From: Verrucomicrobiales bacterium
GTDB lineage: Bacteria > Verrucomicrobiota > Verrucomicrobiia > Limisphaerales > CANJXF01
DNA: 64,000 bases
Direction of reading: 5' to 3'
NCBI GenBank assembly: GCA_947478865.1
Contig: CANJXF010000011.1
Coordinates: 1-64,000, forward strand
Both the position numbers and the translations under genes were made by a program. Numbering within the stretch: position 1 is the first letter of the stretch; each line of letters starts with the position of its first letter. This document shows, piece by piece, positions 17,499 to 26,793 of this stretch. Under the pieces are notes generated by a model. The model was not told where the DNA came from. It did no database searches and saw nothing but the letters and a program-made list of their open reading frames with translations.

Positions 17499-19001
17499 TT
17501 AGTAGCGGTAATGTTCGGCTTTGTAAGGACCGTCAGGCGAGATGCCGAGGTAATCCGCTTGCTTTTTCGTGAGCTTGGTCAGCTTCACACCGATTTTTTC
17601 GAGGTGCAAACGGGCCACTTCTTCGTCGAGTTTCTTCGGCAAGCGATAAACGCCGACTTTGTAACTGTCTTTGTTTTTCCAAAGGTCAAGTTGAGCGAGC
17701 ACCTGATTGGAAAACGAATTCGACATCACGAAACTCGGATGGCCAGTGGCGCAACCAAGGTTCACCAGGCGACCTTCCGCGAGCAGATAAATCTGGCGAC
17801 CGTTCGGAAGCGCATAACGATCCACTTGCGGTTTGATGTTCAATTTCTCCACGCCTTTGGCTGTGTTCAATCGATCGACCTGAATTTCATTGTCGAAGTG
17901 GCCGATGTTACAAACAATCGCCTGATCCTTCATTTTGAGAATGTGTTCGAGCGTGATCACGTCGCAATTGCCGGTGGTCGTGACGTAGAGATCAGCTTTA
18001 CCCAACGTATCTTCGAGCGTGGTGACCTGGAAGCCTTCCATGGCCGCCTGCAAGGCGTTGATCGGATCGATTTCCGTGACGATAACGCGAGCGCCGAATC
18101 CACGAAGCGAATGCGCTGAACCTTTGCCAACGTCGCCGTAACCGCAAACCACCGCGACTTTTCCAGCGACCATCACGTCGGTGGCGCGCTTGATTCCGTC
18201 AGCGAGGGATTCGCGACAGCCGTAGAGGTTGTCGAACTTTGATTTCGTGACCGAGTCATTGACGTTGATCGCAGGAATCAAAAGCTTTCCCGCTTCCAAC
18301 ATTTGATACAAACGATGGACGCCGGTGGTCGTTTCCTCCGAAACACCGCGCCATTCCTTCACGACATTATGCCAGAAATTCGGGCGCTCTTTCGCGACGC
18401 GTTTCAACAAGTTCTTGATCACCTGTTCTTCGTGTGAACCACTGGGCGAATTAACCCAATTATCACCCTGCTCCAATTGATAACCCTTGTGGATTAGCAA
18501 AGTCACGTCGCCGCCGTCATCTACGACGAGCTGCGGACCTTTGCCGTTCGGAAAGGTCACGGCGTCCAGGGTGCAATCCCAATATTCTTCAAGTGTCTCG
18601 CCCTTCCAGGCGAAGACCGGCACGCCGGCTTTGGCGATCGCTGCGGCGGCGTGGTCTTGCGTGGAGAAAATATTGCAACTCGCCCAGCGCACCTGCGCGC
18701 CGAGATCGACAAGCGTCTCGATGAGGATCGCCGTCTCGATGGTCATGTGCAACGAACCGGTGACGCGCACGCCTTGCAGCGGTTTGCTGGCCGCATATTT
18801 TTTGCGAATCGACATCAAGCCCGGCATTTCGTGCTCGGACACCGTGATGTTCTTGCGGCCCCAATCCGCGAGCGAAAGGTCCTTGACCTTGAAATCCTGG
18901 CTCCCGTTTCCATTTGATTTCGCGGAACCGTTTTTTGCGATAACAGCCTTGGCGGTTTTGCCCGCTTTAACTCGTGCCGGTGAAAGTTTGATTTTAGCCA
19001 T
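17499..19001 (-). CDS. ahcY: S-adenosylhomocysteine hydrolase
   Basis: 500 residues. Splits S-adenosylhomocysteine into adenosine and homocysteine with tightly bound NAD+, closing the activated methyl cycle. Conserved pieces are [51 protein letters not shown], the NAD motif [13 protein letters not shown], and the C-terminal [11 protein letters not shown], whose Lys-Tyr pair reaches the neighbouring subunit's cofactor. The first ~40 residues are a Lys/Ala-rich extension not needed for catalysis; the start could lie slightly downstream. It follows metK by 22 bases on the same strand, so the two form one operon. Confidence 0.97.
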   Translation of the reverse strand: MAKIKLSPARVKAGKTAKAVIAKNGSAKSNGNGSQDFKVKDLSLADWGRKNITVSEHEMPGLMSIRKKYAASKPLQGVRVTGSLHMTIETAILIETLVDLGAQVRWASCNIFSTQDHAAAAIAKAGVPVFAWKGETLEEYWDCTLDAVTFPNGKGPQLVVDDGGDVTLLIHKGYQLEQGDNWVNSPSGSHEEQVIKNLLKRVAKERPNFWHNVVKEWRGVSEETTTGVHRLYQMLEAGKLLIPAINVNDSVTKSKFDNLYGCRESLADGIKRATDVMVAGKVAVVCGYGDVGKGSAHSLRGFGARVIVTEIDPINALQAAMEGFQVTTLEDTLGKADLYVTTTGNCDVITLEHILKMKDQAIVCNIGHFDNEIQVDRLNTAKGVEKLNIKPQVDRYALPNGRQIYLLAEGRLVNLGCATGHPSFVMSNSFSNQVLAQLDLWKNKDSYKVGVYRLPKKLDEEVARLHLEKIGVKLTKLTKKQADYLGISPDGPYKAEHYRY

Positions 19002-19023
19002 ATTCTTTTTTTCCTGTTTCTAA

Positions 19024-20196
19024 TTATTTCGCTGCGCGTTTCAATGCCGCTGCTTTGTCGGTTTTTTCCCAAGTGATTTCTGGATCGTTTTTCCCAAAGT
19101 GTCCGTAATTGGTCGTCTTCCCGTAAATCGGTCGCAGCAGATTCAATTGTTTGATGATGGCGGCCGGTTTGAAACTGAAGACTTCCTTCACTGCATTTTC
19201 GATCGCCTCGTCGCTCACGACGCCGGTTCCAAACGTATCGACGCAAATCGAAACGGGATCAGGATGACCAATGGCGTAGGCGAATTGGATTTCAGCACGC
19301 GTCGCCAAACCTGCGGCAACAATGTTCTTTGCCACGTAGCGACCCATGTAAGCGGCGCTGCGGTCGACCTTACTTGGATCCTTGCCTGAGAATGCGCCGC
19401 CACCGTGACGTCCCATGCCGCCGTAGCTATCGACGATGATTTTTCGCCCTGTCAAACCGGTATCACCTTGAGGTCCGCCGACCACAAAGTTGCCGGTTGG
19501 GTTGATCAGGCACTCGGTTTTTTTATCAAGCATTTCGGCAGGCAAAACTTTCCTGACAATTTCTTTGATGATGAAATTTTCAATCTCTTTGTGTTTTACA
19601 TCAGCGCTATGCTGCGTTGAAACAACCACGTTCACAATGCGCACTGGTTTGCCGTTTTCGTATTTAACAGAAACCTGGCTTTTCGCATCGGGGCGCAGCC
19701 ATTTCACTTTTCCGGACTTGCGAATGCGCGTCAGTTCGCGACCCAAGCGATGGGCGAACATAATCGGCGCGGGCATCAACTCCGGCGTCTCATCACAGGC
19801 AAAACCAAACATCAAACCTTGATCGCCCGCACCCTGCTCCGCCGTTTTCTTTCCTTCCGCGGAACGCGCGTCGACCCCTTGAGCAATGTCTGCACTTTGT
19901 GTCGTAATGACATTCGTGATGAAAACTTTATCAGCGTGGAAAACGTCGTCGTCATTCACATAACCAATTTCGCGAATGGCTTCCCGGACGGTTTGATTAT
20001 GATTCAACTTGGCTTTTGTCGTGATTTCACCGCCAACCACAACGATGTTACTCTTCGCGTAAGTTTCGCAAGCAACGCGACTGTATTTATCCTGCGCTAA
20101 ACAGGCATCGAGAATCGCGTCAGAAATTGTATCGCAAACTTTATCCGGGTGGCCTTCGCCGACAGATTCTGAAGAAAAGATGTAATTTTTGCTCAT
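19024..20196 (-). CDS. metK: S-adenosylmethionine synthetase
   Basis: 390 residues. Makes S-adenosylmethionine from methionine and ATP. Diagnostic motifs are the N-terminal [34 protein letters not shown], the phosphate-binding [21 protein letters not shown], and [19 protein letters not shown]. Full family length. It is the first gene of the metK-ahcY pair and is transcribed away from an ArsR-methyltransferase regulator through a 115-base shared promoter region that contains a perfect palindrome. I saw no SAM riboswitch-like structure in that short leader, so transcriptional control is more likely. Confidence 0.97.
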   Translation of the reverse strand: MSKNYIFSSESVGEGHPDKVCDTISDAILDACLAQDKYSRVACETYAKSNIVVVGGEITTKAKLNHNQTVREAIREIGYVNDDDVFHADKVFITNVITTQSADIAQGVDARSAEGKKTAEQGAGDQGLMFGFACDETPELMPAPIMFAHRLGRELTRIRKSGKVKWLRPDAKSQVSVKYENGKPVRIVNVVVSTQHSADVKHKEIENFIIKEIVRKVLPAEMLDKKTECLINPTGNFVVGGPQGDTGLTGRKIIVDSYGGMGRHGGGAFSGKDPSKVDRSAAYMGRYVAKNIVAAGLATRAEIQFAYAIGHPDPVSICVDTFGTGVVSDEAIENAVKEVFSFKPAAIIKQLNLLRPIYGKTTNYGHFGKNDPEITWEKTDKAAALKRAAK

Positions 20197-20253
20197 TTAA
20201 GTTTTAGTTGCTCAATGGTTTTCAAACACACGTATTGACGTATCTCGATGCGA

Positions 20254-20263
20254 TGATATATCA
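20254..20263. promoter_or_regulatory. TGATATATCA palindrome in metK/ArsR-MT divergent promoter
   Basis: Perfect 10-bp palindrome 58 bases upstream of the metK start and 49 bases upstream of the regulator start. On the minus strand it sits 14 bases after a TTGACC -35-like hexamer and so overlaps the expected metK -10 region, a position suited to repression. Candidate operator for the adjacent regulator (inference). Confidence 0.45.
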
Positions 20264-20311
20264 CATAGACATCCGGTCAACCTGATTTTCGAAATAATTG
20301 CCCCAAAAAAT

Positions 20312-21241
20312 ATGTCTTCCACTTTGAAATCTCTTCGCGCCCTATCTGACCCGACCCGTCTCCGCATTGTTGCGCTGCTAGAGAAGGAAGAATTGTCTGT
20401 GAATGAACTTCAGGAAATCACGCGTCTCGGACAATCACGCATCTCGACGCACCTCGGACTTTTGCAGGAATCGAGCCTTGTCCAGTCTCGACGCGAAGGG
20501 AAACGCACTTACTACAAACTCAACGAACGCGCAGACTCGGTAACCAGTGAATTCATTCAGCTCGCGATTCGCGGCGCGAAGGAGATGCCAGGATATTCCG
20601 CCGACCAAATCAATCTCAAACGCATTCTCGGTCGCCGCCAGGAACAGGCGCAGGTTTACTTTAATCAGGTCGCAGGGCGATTTGATCGCAGCTACGGCCC
20701 GGGTCGCTCGTGGCAGGCGTTCGGGCATTTGCTCCTGCGAATTATTCCACCCATCGTCGTCGCCGATTTGGGTTCAGGCGAAGGATTGATCAGCGAACTT
20801 CTGGCTCGCCGGGCGAAAAAGGTGATCGCCGTCGACAACTCGGAAAAGATGGTGACGTTCGGGGCGAACAAGGCGAAAAAGAACGGTCTCAAGAATTTAG
20901 AATTTCGGCTGGGCGATTTAGAGAATCCGCCAATCGAAGCGAACAGCGTCGACCTGGCGATCTTGAGTCAAGCCCTCCATCACGCCGCGGATCCAGCGAA
21001 AGCACTCGCCAGCACTTACAAAATTCTTCGCGCGGGCGGACAGATTCTCCTGCTGGATTTACTTAAACATAATTTTGAAGAGGCGCGCGAACTCTACGGC
21101 GACCGCTGGCTCGGTTTTGCCGAAAGCGATTTGCATCGCTGGCTGGAAGAGGCTGGCTTCAAGAAGATTGAAATCAGCATTGTTGCCAGCGAAGAACAGC
21201 CGCCGCATTTCCAAACCATTCTCGCGAGCGGACAGAAATAA
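20312..21241 (+). CDS. ArsR-family regulator fused to SAM-dependent methyltransferase domain (SahR-like)
   Basis: 309 residues. Residues 1-90 are an ArsR winged helix (LRALSDPTRLRIVALLEKEELSVNELQEI, QSRISTHLGLLQESSLVQSRREGKRTYYKL) without the metal-binding ELCVCDL box. Residues ~140-300 are a class I methyltransferase (VVADLGSGEGLISELLA, VIAVDNSEKMV, LSQALHHAADPAKAL). This architecture, next to metK and ahcY, matches SahR, the S-adenosylhomocysteine-responsive repressor of methionine-cycle genes described in Proteobacteria, where the methyltransferase-like domain senses SAH. The glycine-rich SAM loop is intact, so catalytic methylation remains possible. A sensor role is the more likely reading. 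Confidence 0.85.
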   Translation: MSSTLKSLRALSDPTRLRIVALLEKEELSVNELQEITRLGQSRISTHLGLLQESSLVQSRREGKRTYYKLNERADSVTSEFIQLAIRGAKEMPGYSADQINLKRILGRRQEQAQVYFNQVAGRFDRSYGPGRSWQAFGHLLLRIIPPIVVADLGSGEGLISELLARRAKKVIAVDNSEKMVTFGANKAKKNGLKNLEFRLGDLENPPIEANSVDLAILSQALHHAADPAKALASTYKILRAGGQILLLDLLKHNFEEARELYGDRWLGFAESDLHRWLEEAGFKKIEISIVASEEQPPHFQTILASGQK

Positions 21242-21263
21242 TAATAGGCGACGGAATCGCACG

Positions 21264-23222
21264 CTATTTCAGCTTGGCGATCCATTCGAAAATCTGTTCA
21301 GCCGCAGCGCGATCAGACTGTATCTTGATGGCCTGCGCCGACTTCATCGATCCGTAGACATCGCTCAACCAGATCGTTGAGAACTTGCCACCGGTATTGT
21401 TCACAAAAAGAGGGTGCGGTGCCGCGAGACTCGCAACCCCTTCAAACGCGCCAATCTTTCGCAGGCCGGGAACGAACACATCCGTCTTCAGCAAACGAAC
21501 GTCGGAAGAAACGTCAACCCCCTCGCAATCCGCAACCACCGCATCAGCGGCAGGTGCGGCCAGGAGTGCCCATAAGCCAGCTTGGCCGATCCCGCAGAGA
21601 ACCACTTTTCCGTCAGATTTTTTCGCCCAGGAACACGCATTCACCAGATCAGCCACGCGCTCTTGCGCAAACGTCCGATTGTAAGTCGTGAAAAATAGAT
21701 CCGCTTGATTCGTCTTCGCTTCCGAGATATCCGGCAGCTTGAGGACGAGCACCTTAAAACCTTGATCGAACAAAGATTTGGCCAAGCCGCGCGGTTGACG
21801 ATTGGCGCTCACAAACGTCTCTGTTCCGGAAGAATCCGCCAGAATCACCACGCCGCGCGCTTTCGGTTTCGCGGGCGAAAACAGAAACTCAAGACTCGGG
21901 GTTTCGGATCGCCCAAGCTGCATCGAATGTTTCCAGGCGGGCGTTAGAAACTCCTTAAATTTAGCGAACGACTTTTTGTTCGTCGGCTTGATTGACTCCA
22001 GTTGCACTCGATTGCTCTGAATCATCGCGCTAACCAAACCTTCCGCCGTCACCGCATCGGCTGGCAATTCACCATTTGGCCAAATGTGCAATTCTTCGTC
22101 GGACTCCTTTTTGTAAGGAGATTCCTTGCTGGCGGGGGAAACTGGTTTCAAAATCTTGCCGAAGAAATCGTAAACCGCTTCGCGGCTTGTTTGATTGTAG
22201 TTGTGGCCGAAGTCAAAGATTTTGTAACGCAAGTTGTCTTGGGCATTCAGCAGGCGATAAACACTTTCAACACCCGGACCTTCCACTGTCATCATGGTTT
22301 TCGTCCAGTCGCCCGTCGCTCCCACCATGATTTGCGGACGTGGAGCCGCTGCCGCTGCAATTTCCATGTTAGAATATTCCACGCGAAGTCCAGGAGCATT
22401 CTCGCACGAGCAACCTCCCTGCATGGAATGGGAAACCATCACAATGGGCGCCTGCACCACGAGACGGTCATCAATCGCCCCGAGCATAAAGGTTTGTGTG
22501 CCGCCGCCAGATTCACCCGTGCAAGCAAGACGCGACTTATCAACGTCAGGAAGTGCCGCTAAAAAATCGAGTGCGCGAATGCTGTTCCATGTTTGCAGCC
22601 CCATGAGGTTGATGTTCCACAGCAAGTTGGCTTCATTGGTCGCAAAGCGGCGGTGGCGCTTATAGAGATTCACCTTATCCAAACTGCCCTTTGGGTTCTC
22701 CGCGAAAAATGTGTCGTTGTATCCAACCATGTCATAGGTAAAGGCGACCATCCCCTGCTTGGCGAAATTAATGCAGCGAGCCGCCGTGCTACCGTTCGTG
22801 GTATCAGTCAGGCGGCCATTTTCCCAATGACCGTGCGGATTGATTATCCCGGGAAACGGACCGATTCCTTTGCCAACAGGTCGGTAAAGGTTTCCCGCCA
22901 CGTAAAACCCAGGATAGCTTTGGAAGTAAACTTTTTCCACGCTGTAGCCGTCACGCAGAATTTTTCCAAATATCTGGGCGCGCAACGCGGTCTTCTCAGG
23001 CATCGGCCAGAGACCGCAACTCACCAAAGCCTGCGTGCGAATCGCCTGCGCGCGTTCTTGCCATTCCCGCTTGGATTCGATCTTCGGGAAGACCCACGGC
23101 GTGTTCAAATCCTTGCGTCCCACCTCAGCAGCAGAACTGGGCGTCGTAAGACAGAGGACTAGTGATAGCGCTGCAAAACAGCTTTTCCAACGCTGAGGAA
23201 CAAAGTCGTTTTCGATTGACAT
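21264..23222 (-). CDS. secreted alpha/beta-hydrolase (acetylxylan-esterase-like)
   Basis: 652 residues from MSIENDFVPQRWKS with a signal peptide ending near PSSAAE. The first ~350 residues are an alpha/beta-hydrolase: INPHGHWENG (oxyanion region), YDMVGYNDTFF, the nucleophile elbow CTGESGGGTQTF, then VGATGDWTKT, with FDFGHNYN supplying the likely catalytic His. A second, weaker hydrolase-like half follows (RGVVILADSSGTETF, VVLCGIGQAGLWALLA) that lacks a clear nucleophile elbow, so it may be a non-catalytic repeat. Probably releases acetyl or acyl groups from plant or algal glycans, by family analogy. Converges on the SahR-like gene. Confidence 0.75.
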   Translation of the reverse strand: MSIENDFVPQRWKSCFAALSLVLCLTTPSSAAEVGRKDLNTPWVFPKIESKREWQERAQAIRTQALVSCGLWPMPEKTALRAQIFGKILRDGYSVEKVYFQSYPGFYVAGNLYRPVGKGIGPFPGIINPHGHWENGRLTDTTNGSTAARCINFAKQGMVAFTYDMVGYNDTFFAENPKGSLDKVNLYKRHRRFATNEANLLWNINLMGLQTWNSIRALDFLAALPDVDKSRLACTGESGGGTQTFMLGAIDDRLVVQAPIVMVSHSMQGGCSCENAPGLRVEYSNMEIAAAAAPRPQIMVGATGDWTKTMMTVEGPGVESVYRLLNAQDNLRYKIFDFGHNYNQTSREAVYDFFGKILKPVSPASKESPYKKESDEELHIWPNGELPADAVTAEGLVSAMIQSNRVQLESIKPTNKKSFAKFKEFLTPAWKHSMQLGRSETPSLEFLFSPAKPKARGVVILADSSGTETFVSANRQPRGLAKSLFDQGFKVLVLKLPDISEAKTNQADLFFTTYNRTFAQERVADLVNACSWAKKSDGKVVLCGIGQAGLWALLAAPAADAVVADCEGVDVSSDVRLLKTDVFVPGLRKIGAFEGVASLAAPHPLFVNNTGGKFSTIWLSDVYGSMKSAQAIKIQSDRAAAEQIFEWIAKLK

Positions 23223-23296
23223 AATTAGAATGCTTAGTAGGGTTCGTGGCACACATATCTCCTGCGGGCAAATTCATTAATTGGAAAGCAAAAAAT

Positions 23297-25960
23297 ATGA
23301 AAACGGAAAAAGGGATGGGGTCGTCCAAACTTGGCTGGCTGGTTTTTCTCACCTGTGGATTACTGTTTTGCGAGCGGTCGCATGCCGTGCTAGTGAACGG
23401 AAGTTTTGAACAAGGGCTGATTGGCTGGACAGCAAACAACGCGGGTGTAGCGATTAATCCGAGTGGCGCCAATGCATCAGATGGCACCAACTTTGTTACT
23501 TTGGGAGCAGGAAATATTTCCGGATCAACTCTCGCCCAAAGCTTTTTTGTTTCCGCTGGTGCAACGTATTCCCTTTCGTTTGATGTGACATTCTTTGGCA
23601 TTGTGGGCAGTACGGGCATCGTTCGCACCGAGCTTTCAACCATTCTCGGAACCTTGGTATCCCAAACCTTCACCAACAGCGGCACCCCTACCCTGCCAAA
23701 AACCTATCAGACCGTCGTCCTAGCCTTTACAGTACCCCTGAACGAAACCAACCTTACCCTTAAATTCAGCGACCTGTCGCCCAATGGCGGAACTGCTATT
23801 GATCCACTCATTGATAATGTTAAAATCAACCTTAGTTTGTCGTCGACAAATCTACCGTCACCACCTCTGATCACGAGCCAACCACAGAGTCTAACTGTGA
23901 TTGCGGGAACAAATGTGACGTTTACTGTTGAGGCATCAGGAGGAACACCGATTTTACCTACAGTTTCCAGCGGCACAATGAAGCTCTGGTTGAAAGCAGA
24001 TGCAGGAGTTATTATGACGAGCAACAGGGTTAGCGAATGGCGCGATCAATCGACTAACGCAAATCATGCATCTCAGGAGGATACCAATAAACAGCCTGTA
24101 GCGGTAAATGGTGGAGCACAATTTAACAATAAACCTGTTGTGAGGTTTGACGGAATCAGATCGGCCACTGTGGGGGATTTCATGCATGGCAACGGCAATT
24201 TGAGTCTCAGTAACGCCTACACCTCGTTTCTGGTATATTTGGAGGCGGAAACAAACGTTATTGAACAGTTGCCCTCACTTATTGGAACGCCAGGAACTTA
24301 CAATTCTGTACGAAGTTATTATATCCGCGGCAGCTCAGGCATAACGAACGAAATGGCTTTTGCAACATGGGCGAATGATTATGGCTCGGGATTTCGAATT
24401 CCCATTAACAAATCCAGGATTTGGACGCTGCGGTTGAATGAAACAAAAACGCAAATAGAATACTTCGACGCCGATGGACTCACTAATTTTACGACAAGCC
24501 GGACTACCCAGGAACTGATTACGCCCGCAGCAGGATATTATGTAGGGGGTGTAAATTTCCCATCCACGCAGCTCTACCATTTGAAAGGTGACATCGCCGA
24601 ACTAATTTATTTCCAAGGAAAACTGACAGATGCGGAGCGGATCGCGGTTGAAAATTATTTGAGACAGAAATATTTTTCTGCTCCGATTACGGGTGGGCTT
24701 TTTTATCAATGGAGCTTTAATGGCCTGCCTATTGTGGGCGCTACTAATTCGTCACTAACGCTGAATCATGTCCAATCGACGAATGCTGGGGCTTACTCAG
24801 TCATTGTCAGCAATCTATTTGGCGCAACAATCAGCTCGAATGCTCTATTAACGGTCATCCAGCCCAATCGCGCCCCGGTTGCTGTGCCACAATCGCTTTC
24901 CGTCGATGAAGACAATGCCTTGCCGATTAAATTGCTGGCAGCAGACGCCGATGGAGATTTATTAAGCTACACAATTGGAATCCCTACGAATGGGACGGTA
25001 ACAGGCACGGCGCCAAATCTGATCTATCAGCCAAATTCAAATTTTCACGGAGCCGACAGCTTCACGTTCAAGGTCAACGATGGAAAAACGGACTCAACCA
25101 TCGCAACAATCAGCATCACAGTTGTTCCGGTCAACGACCCGCCGGTGGCCCAATCTCAATCCGCTTCTGTCGATGAAGATCATTCATTATCATTAACTTT
25201 GGTCGCCGCGGATGTTGATGGAGATATTTTAACCTACACGTTCACTGCCCCGACTCATGGGGTTTTAACTGGCACACCACCGAACCTGACCTACAAACCA
25301 AGCACGAATTATTTCGGGACGGATAGCTTTACTTTCACAGCCAAGGACGCACAGGTCGATTCTGCGGCAGCGACAGTCAGCATTACGATCGTTTCGGTGA
25401 ATGACGCTCCAATTGCAATCGCGCAAGCCAAACCCTCATTCTTGTTTTCGTCCAATGAGATTAGCACGGTGATTATTTCTCCGAATGGAAGCAACGCGGC
25501 GGTCGTTTTAGATGGATCCCTTTCTTACGACATTGAGAGTAATGCATTAGATTACGCATGGTCGGAAGGAACAAACCTCTTGGCGAATGGAGAGATCGTC
25601 ACGAATTCCCTGGCTGTCGGCACACACACCATCACGTTGGTGGTCAACGATGGCGCGGATAGTGGCGCGGACACGATCGTTGTAGATGTGATTACCCCTG
25701 CGGACGCGATCGCAGAACTGGTCGCTTTCCTCGATGCTTCCGCGCTTCCGCAGAAACGGAAACAGCCATTGCTCTCAACTTTAAGCGCCGCCATTCGATC
25801 CTTTTCGCGAGATCAAGCCAAGGCCGGCATCAATCAATTGAAAGCGTTCGCAAAGCAAGTGGATGCCCAGGTCGATTACGCAGATCCAGAGCTGGCAGCG
25901 GATTTATTGCATATTCTCAATGAGATCCTCGCCGTAATCGATGCTCCGCCTGCACCGTAA
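23297..25960 (+). CDS. secreted surface protein: carbohydrate-binding-like, Ig with nested LamG, cadherin-like repeats
   Basis: 887 residues from MKTEKGMGSS; the signal peptide ends near ERSHA. Residues ~30-190 resemble a DUF642/CBM-type jelly roll (LVNGSFEQGLIGW...LIDNVKI). An Ig-like domain begins at LITSQPQSLTVIAGTNVTFTVEA, is interrupted by a ~240-residue LamG/concanavalin-like domain (MKLWLKADAGV...LKGDIAELIYFQGKL), and resumes at GGLFYQWSFNGLP. Two cadherin-like repeats follow, with VDEDNALPIKLLAADADGD, FHGADSFTFKVNDG and a second unit of the same kind, and then a PKD-like domain with LVVNDGADSG. A helical C-terminal ~85 residues closes it. No anchor is seen, so it is presumably released or matrix-bound. 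Confidence 0.78.
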   Translation: MKTEKGMGSSKLGWLVFLTCGLLFCERSHAVLVNGSFEQGLIGWTANNAGVAINPSGANASDGTNFVTLGAGNISGSTLAQSFFVSAGATYSLSFDVTFFGIVGSTGIVRTELSTILGTLVSQTFTNSGTPTLPKTYQTVVLAFTVPLNETNLTLKFSDLSPNGGTAIDPLIDNVKINLSLSSTNLPSPPLITSQPQSLTVIAGTNVTFTVEASGGTPILPTVSSGTMKLWLKADAGVIMTSNRVSEWRDQSTNANHASQEDTNKQPVAVNGGAQFNNKPVVRFDGIRSATVGDFMHGNGNLSLSNAYTSFLVYLEAETNVIEQLPSLIGTPGTYNSVRSYYIRGSSGITNEMAFATWANDYGSGFRIPINKSRIWTLRLNETKTQIEYFDADGLTNFTTSRTTQELITPAAGYYVGGVNFPSTQLYHLKGDIAELIYFQGKLTDAERIAVENYLRQKYFSAPITGGLFYQWSFNGLPIVGATNSSLTLNHVQSTNAGAYSVIVSNLFGATISSNALLTVIQPNRAPVAVPQSLSVDEDNALPIKLLAADADGDLLSYTIGIPTNGTVTGTAPNLIYQPNSNFHGADSFTFKVNDGKTDSTIATISITVVPVNDPPVAQSQSASVDEDHSLSLTLVAADVDGDILTYTFTAPTHGVLTGTPPNLTYKPSTNYFGTDSFTFTAKDAQVDSAAATVSITIVSVNDAPIAIAQAKPSFLFSSNEISTVIISPNGSNAAVVLDGSLSYDIESNALDYAWSEGTNLLANGEIVTNSLAVGTHTITLVVNDGADSGADTIVVDVITPADAIAELVAFLDASALPQKRKQPLLSTLSAAIRSFSRDQAKAGINQLKAFAKQVDAQVDYADPELAADLLHILNEILAVIDAPPAP

Positions 25961-26026
25961 AATGTGGCTCACGCGGCCAAAGAATCGACTTGATTGCTGA
26001 GCGCCGGTGGCTGCTATTTGCGGGAT

Positions 26027-26716
26027 ATGATTTCAGCCATCATCGTCGCGGCGGGAAAGGGCACTCGAATGGGTGCAAACATCGACAAACTTTTCCTCGA
26101 CCTATCCGGGCGCCCGGTGGTCGCTCATACCTGGCAACGAGTCGAAGAATCCGAATGCATCGACGAAATCATATTAGTCGTTCGCGATGGAATGCAGCCT
26201 ACGTTCACCGAACTCGCCAGGGAGTTTAATTTCAAAAAACCATTCCGGTTTGCTTTGGGAGGAAAGGAACGCCAGGACTCGGTTTGGAATGGGCTCCTCC
26301 AACTATCATCAGCATCGGAAATTGTTGCCATTCAGGACGGAGCCAGGCCGCTTACTGCTGCAAAGGTGTTTAAGGATACCGTTGCAGCGGCTCGCCAAAT
26401 TGGCGCTGCCGTCGCCGCTCAACGCGTAACCGACACGATCAAAGAATCAAAAGACGGGATTACCGTTTCGGGCCACTTGCAGCGCGATCGTCTTTGGGCC
26501 GTGCAAACACCCCAGACGTTTCGCGTTGATGTTATTCGTCGGGCACTGCTGGTGGTGCGCGAGAAAAACCTGCAAGTAACAGACGATACCGCAGCGTGTG
26601 AACTGATCGGCCAAGCAGTGAAACTGGTTGAATGCACCTCTCCAAATCCAAAAATTACCACACCAGCGGATTTGCATTATGCCGCTACCCTGCTCTCCTT
26701 GCGATCATCCAACTGA
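26027..26716 (+). CDS. ispD: 2-C-methyl-D-erythritol 4-phosphate cytidylyltransferase
   Basis: 229 residues from MISAIIVAAGKGTRMG; the track's ATG adds 11 residues without homology. Third step of the non-mevalonate isoprenoid pathway, making CDP-methylerythritol. The CTP-binding loop AAGKGTRMG, GGKERQDSVWNGL, the catalytic region QDGARPL, DTIKES and WAVQTPQTF are all present, as is TDDTAACE near the C-terminus. Complete. IspF is not adjacent. Confidence 0.95.
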   Translation: MISAIIVAAGKGTRMGANIDKLFLDLSGRPVVAHTWQRVEESECIDEIILVVRDGMQPTFTELAREFNFKKPFRFALGGKERQDSVWNGLLQLSSASEIVAIQDGARPLTAAKVFKDTVAAARQIGAAVAAQRVTDTIKESKDGITVSGHLQRDRLWAVQTPQTFRVDVIRRALLVVREKNLQVTDDTAACELIGQAVKLVECTSPNPKITTPADLHYAATLLSLRSSN

Positions 26717-26758
26717 ATTCAAACGCAAATTCTGACAAAAACAAATCTCTACTCTAAG

Positions 26759-26768
26759 CAAACGTTTG
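26759..26768. promoter_or_regulatory. CAAACGTTTG palindrome upstream of desaturase
   Basis: Perfect 10-bp palindrome 26 bases before the desaturase start, in the only intergenic DNA there. It could be a TetR- or LacI-type operator. A chance match is also possible at this length. Confidence 0.25.
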
Positions 26769-26793
26769 TTGATATTTTCCGGCCTTGAAAATT

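Noticed and set aside
20197-20311. Possible SAM or SAH riboswitch upstream of metK
   Set aside because: The leader is only ~115 bases, shared with a divergent gene, and shows no known riboswitch core or terminator hairpin; a DNA palindrome explains it better.
23125-23685. 186-aa minus-strand ORF between the esterase and surface-protein genes
   Set aside because: Overlaps the signal-peptide regions of two divergent genes and has no domain.
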